A DNA stretch of 64,000 nucleotides, taken from positions 1 to 64,000 of the forward strand of contig JAMWCD010000012.1 of NCBI GenBank assembly GCA_023818965.1, in the 5' to 3' direction. This DNA is from Candidatus Omnitrophota bacterium (GTDB taxonomy: Bacteria > Ratteibacteria > UBA8468 > B48-G9 > DTJG01). This document shows, piece after piece, positions 62,172-64,000 of the stretch (position 1 is the stretch's first letter; every line of letters begins with the position of its first letter). A program made the position numbers and the translations under genes. Below the pieces are notes generated by a model that was given only the letters and a program-made list of their open reading frames with translations, made no database searches and was not told where the DNA came from.

Positions 62172-63323
62172 ATGAATGAAGATGGAAAAAGCGTTGGAAT
62201 CGTTGAGACACAATATTTTGTCTTTGCCCATCCACCAGATGAATTAATACTGGAAAGCGGCAAAAAAATAGGCCCTGTTACGCTGGCTTATGAGACATAT
62301 GGAAAACTTAATGCTCAGAAGTCCAATGCCATTCTTATCTGCCACGCCCTCTCAGGTGATGCCCATGCTGCTGGTTTCCATCAGGGAGAACAAAAGCCAG
62401 GATGGTGGGATGATATGATAGGTCCAGGTAAAGCATTTGATACAGATAAATATTTTGTTATTTGTTCAAATGTTCTCGGTGGATGCAAAGGGTCAACAGG
62501 TCCATCTTCTATTAATCCGAAAACCGGCAGGCATTACGGACTTGATTTTCCAGCCATAACCATTGGAGATATGGTAAATGCCCAGCGATATCTCGTTGAT
62601 TATCTGGGAATAAATTGTCTTCTTTCAGTTGCTGGTGGTTCTATGGGTGGGATGCAGGTTTTAGAGTGGTTGGTTTCATATCCTGACAGGATTCGAAGTG
62701 CCATACCCATTGCTACTGCAATAAGGCACTCTCCCCAGCAAATTGCGTTCAATGAGGTTGGCAGGCAGGCGATTATGTCAGACCCTGATTGGAAAGGTGG
62801 GTATTATTATGGTGGGCCCCTGCCTGCCAAAGGACTTGCTCTGGCAAGAATGATTGGGCATATCACCTATATGAGTGATATATCCATGGAGAAGAAATTC
62901 AGCAGACGTATTAAAAACGGGGATTCAAAAGATGATACCAAATTTGAGGTTGAGGAATATCTGCATTATCGGGGCAACAGTTTTGTAAAAAGGTTCGATG
63001 CCAATTCCTACTTGTATATTACCAGAGCAATGGATTACTTTGATGCTGCAAGGGGTAAATTTTTGTGGGATGTCTTTAAAAAAAATATCAATGTAAAGGT
63101 TCTGGTTATTGCTTTTAAATCTGACTGGCTATATCCTGCATACCAGTCAAAGGAAATCGTCAAAGCATGCAAAATTGCTGGGCTTGATGCTACCTATTGT
63201 GAGATAGATTCTACTTATGGACATGATGCTTTCCTTCTTGAAACAGAAGAACAAACCCATCTTATCAAGCATTTTCTTGAAAAAGTAAAAAAGGGTGAGA
63301 CAACGGATGAATACGAAATATAA
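62172..63323 (+). CDS. metX: homoserine O-acetyltransferase
   Basis: A 383-residue alpha/beta-hydrolase-fold acyltransferase that makes O-acetylhomoserine. Nucleophile Ser is in AGGSMGGMQ, and the acid and His are in FKSDWLYP and [22 protein letters not shown] and the CKGSTGPSS segment are family marks. ATG 62172 is preferred over GTG 62163 because AAGGAG lies 8 bases upstream. It feeds MetY. The family also includes succinyltransferases, which are hard to tell apart by eye. It overlaps metW by 17 bases. Confidence 0.92.
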   Translation: MNEDGKSVGIVETQYFVFAHPPDELILESGKKIGPVTLAYETYGKLNAQKSNAILICHALSGDAHAAGFHQGEQKPGWWDDMIGPGKAFDTDKYFVICSNVLGGCKGSTGPSSINPKTGRHYGLDFPAITIGDMVNAQRYLVDYLGINCLLSVAGGSMGGMQVLEWLVSYPDRIRSAIPIATAIRHSPQQIAFNEVGRQAIMSDPDWKGGYYYGGPLPAKGLALARMIGHITYMSDISMEKKFSRRIKNGDSKDDTKFEVEEYLHYRGNSFVKRFDANSYLYITRAMDYFDAARGKFLWDVFKKNINVKVLVIAFKSDWLYPAYQSKEIVKACKIAGLDATYCEIDSTYGHDAFLLETEEQTHLIKHFLEKVKKGETTDEYEI

Positions 63324-63918
63324 TTCAATAAGATTAGATTACAGGATAATTCTTGACCTGATTCCCGAAGGTTCATCGGTACTTGACCTTGGTTGTGGAA
63401 CAGGAGAATTATTGTATCTGTTAATAAAGGAAAAAAAAGTAAAAGGTCAGGGTATAGAAATAGATGAGAAGGCAATATATATGTGCGTTGAAAAGGGACT
63501 AAGTGTATTACATTGGGATTTGGATTCTGGTTTATCAGAGTATAAGGATAAATCCTTTGATTATGTAATACTGAACCAGACCATCCAGGAATTAAAGAAA
63601 CCAGAAATTGTTCTTAAGGAATCTCTTAGAGTTGGTAGAAAAGCCATAGTTAGTTTCCCAAATTTTGCCTGCTATCAGGCGCGTTTTCAGATATTTTTCA
63701 AAGGGAGAACTCCTGTCACACCTTCTTTACCTTATAGATGGTATGACACCCCTAATCTCCATTTCCTGAGTATTTCAGATTTTATTGAATACTGCCGTGA
63801 GAGAGACATCGAAATTGAGAAAGCATTGTTTATCGGGAAAAGTAAACGGGTAATTTTATTTCCAAACCTATTATCTCAGGTAGGAATATTCATTATCAGG
63901 AACCGAGATAAATCATAA
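63307..63918 (+). CDS. metW: MetW methionine biosynthesis protein
   Basis: A 203-residue SAM-binding methyltransferase-like protein. [15 protein letters not shown] is motif I and [12 protein letters not shown] is present. MetW works with MetX in methionine synthesis, and metX-metW is a common gene pair. ATG 63307 is chosen over the GTG at 63295, with AAGGGTGAG upstream. It overlaps the metX end by 17 bases. Confidence 0.9.
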   Translation: MNTKYNSIRLDYRIILDLIPEGSSVLDLGCGTGELLYLLIKEKKVKGQGIEIDEKAIYMCVEKGLSVLHWDLDSGLSEYKDKSFDYVILNQTIQELKKPEIVLKESLRVGRKAIVSFPNFACYQARFQIFFKGRTPVTPSLPYRWYDTPNLHFLSISDFIEYCRERDIEIEKALFIGKSKRVILFPNLLSQVGIFIIRNRDKS

Positions 63919-63938
63919 TACCTAACGAGGGGGATTTA

Positions 63939-64000
63939 ATGGAAAAATATAAATATCTTCAACTAAAAGCCGAACTGCTTGTAGAAGGTATCAATGCAAC
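63939..64000 (+). CDS. partial CDS at window edge
   Basis: An ATG follows a strong GAGGGGG ribosome site, 20 bases after metW. The first 20 residues (MEKYKYLQLKAELLVEGINA) read open to the window end. The family cannot be told from this fragment. Spacing suggests it belongs to the cysK-met operon. Confidence 0.6.
   Translation, partial: MEKYKYLQLKAELLVEGINA

Overview
The window reads as a low-GC, gene-dense chromosome segment from an anaerobic, diderm (LPS-bearing) bacterium. lpxB and an msbA-type exporter indicate an outer membrane. A class III ribonucleotide reductase, GTP-type PEP carboxykinase, radical SAM enzymes and no respiratory oxidase suggest anaerobic, fermentative life. Many TIM-barrel sugar isomerases, a Gfo/Idh oxidoreductase, a URO-D-like protein, two alpha/beta-hydrolase esterases and pseudopilin-type proteins recall PVC-related uncultured lineages such as Omnitrophota or Ratteibacteria. 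That placement is inference from gene content; no rRNA is present to confirm it.

Layout: (1) 0.3-5 kb, carbohydrate genes: a URO-D-like protein and secreted esterase between two copies of a GC-rich hairpin repeat, then a ketose 3-epimerase coupled to an AraD-like aldolase/epimerase. (2) 5-11 kb: msbA, lpxB and an oxidoreductase on the minus strand, then thioesterase, flavodoxin, hydroxypyruvate-isomerase-like and OsmC genes. (3) 11-18.5 kb: a tightly overlapping division and cell-wall operon, transcribed mscS-truA-murB-ddl-ftsQ-ftsA-ftsZ-isomerase. (4) 18.6-24.5 kb: glycosyltransferase, tRNA-binding protein, esterase, ribulokinase, radical SAM/SPASM protein and thioredoxin. (5) 24.5-29.5 kb: an envelope signalling cluster with a HAMP-like membrane protein, a pseudopilin carrying a FecR-like domain, a CHASE2/HD-GYP protein and an MFS transporter. 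(6) 29.5-32.7 kb: nrdR, nrdD and a separate small gene holding the glycyl-radical tail that NrdD lacks, behind a consensus promoter with two NrdR boxes. (7) 32.7-46 kb: one long minus-strand operon, rsmI, a SurA-N/PpiD-like chaperone, a histidine kinase, a lone receiver, glgC, galT, glgA, GH57, M14 peptidase, glgB and MFS. (8) 46-51.4 kb: phosphoglycerate mutase, ferritin, a Dps-like ferritin, two small unknown proteins and pckG. (9) 51.7-59.4 kb: a copper-resistance island: csoR, two YHS proteins (one fused to a CuA-type cupredoxin), a 62-residue membrane protein, and TolC/CusB/CusA-type efflux genes. (10) 59.7-64 kb: sulfur assimilation into methionine, cysK-metY-metX-metW, and the start of another gene.

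The most unusual items are the split class III ribonucleotide reductase, the CuA-YHS protein in a copper-efflux operon, the pseudopilin-FecR fusion beside CHASE2/HD-GYP, an FtsZ with two C-terminal tail peptides, and two promoters placed so that their mRNAs would be leaderless. No tRNA, rRNA, CRISPR array, transposase or integrase gene was recognised. All functional calls rest on motif reading by eye, not on database searches.
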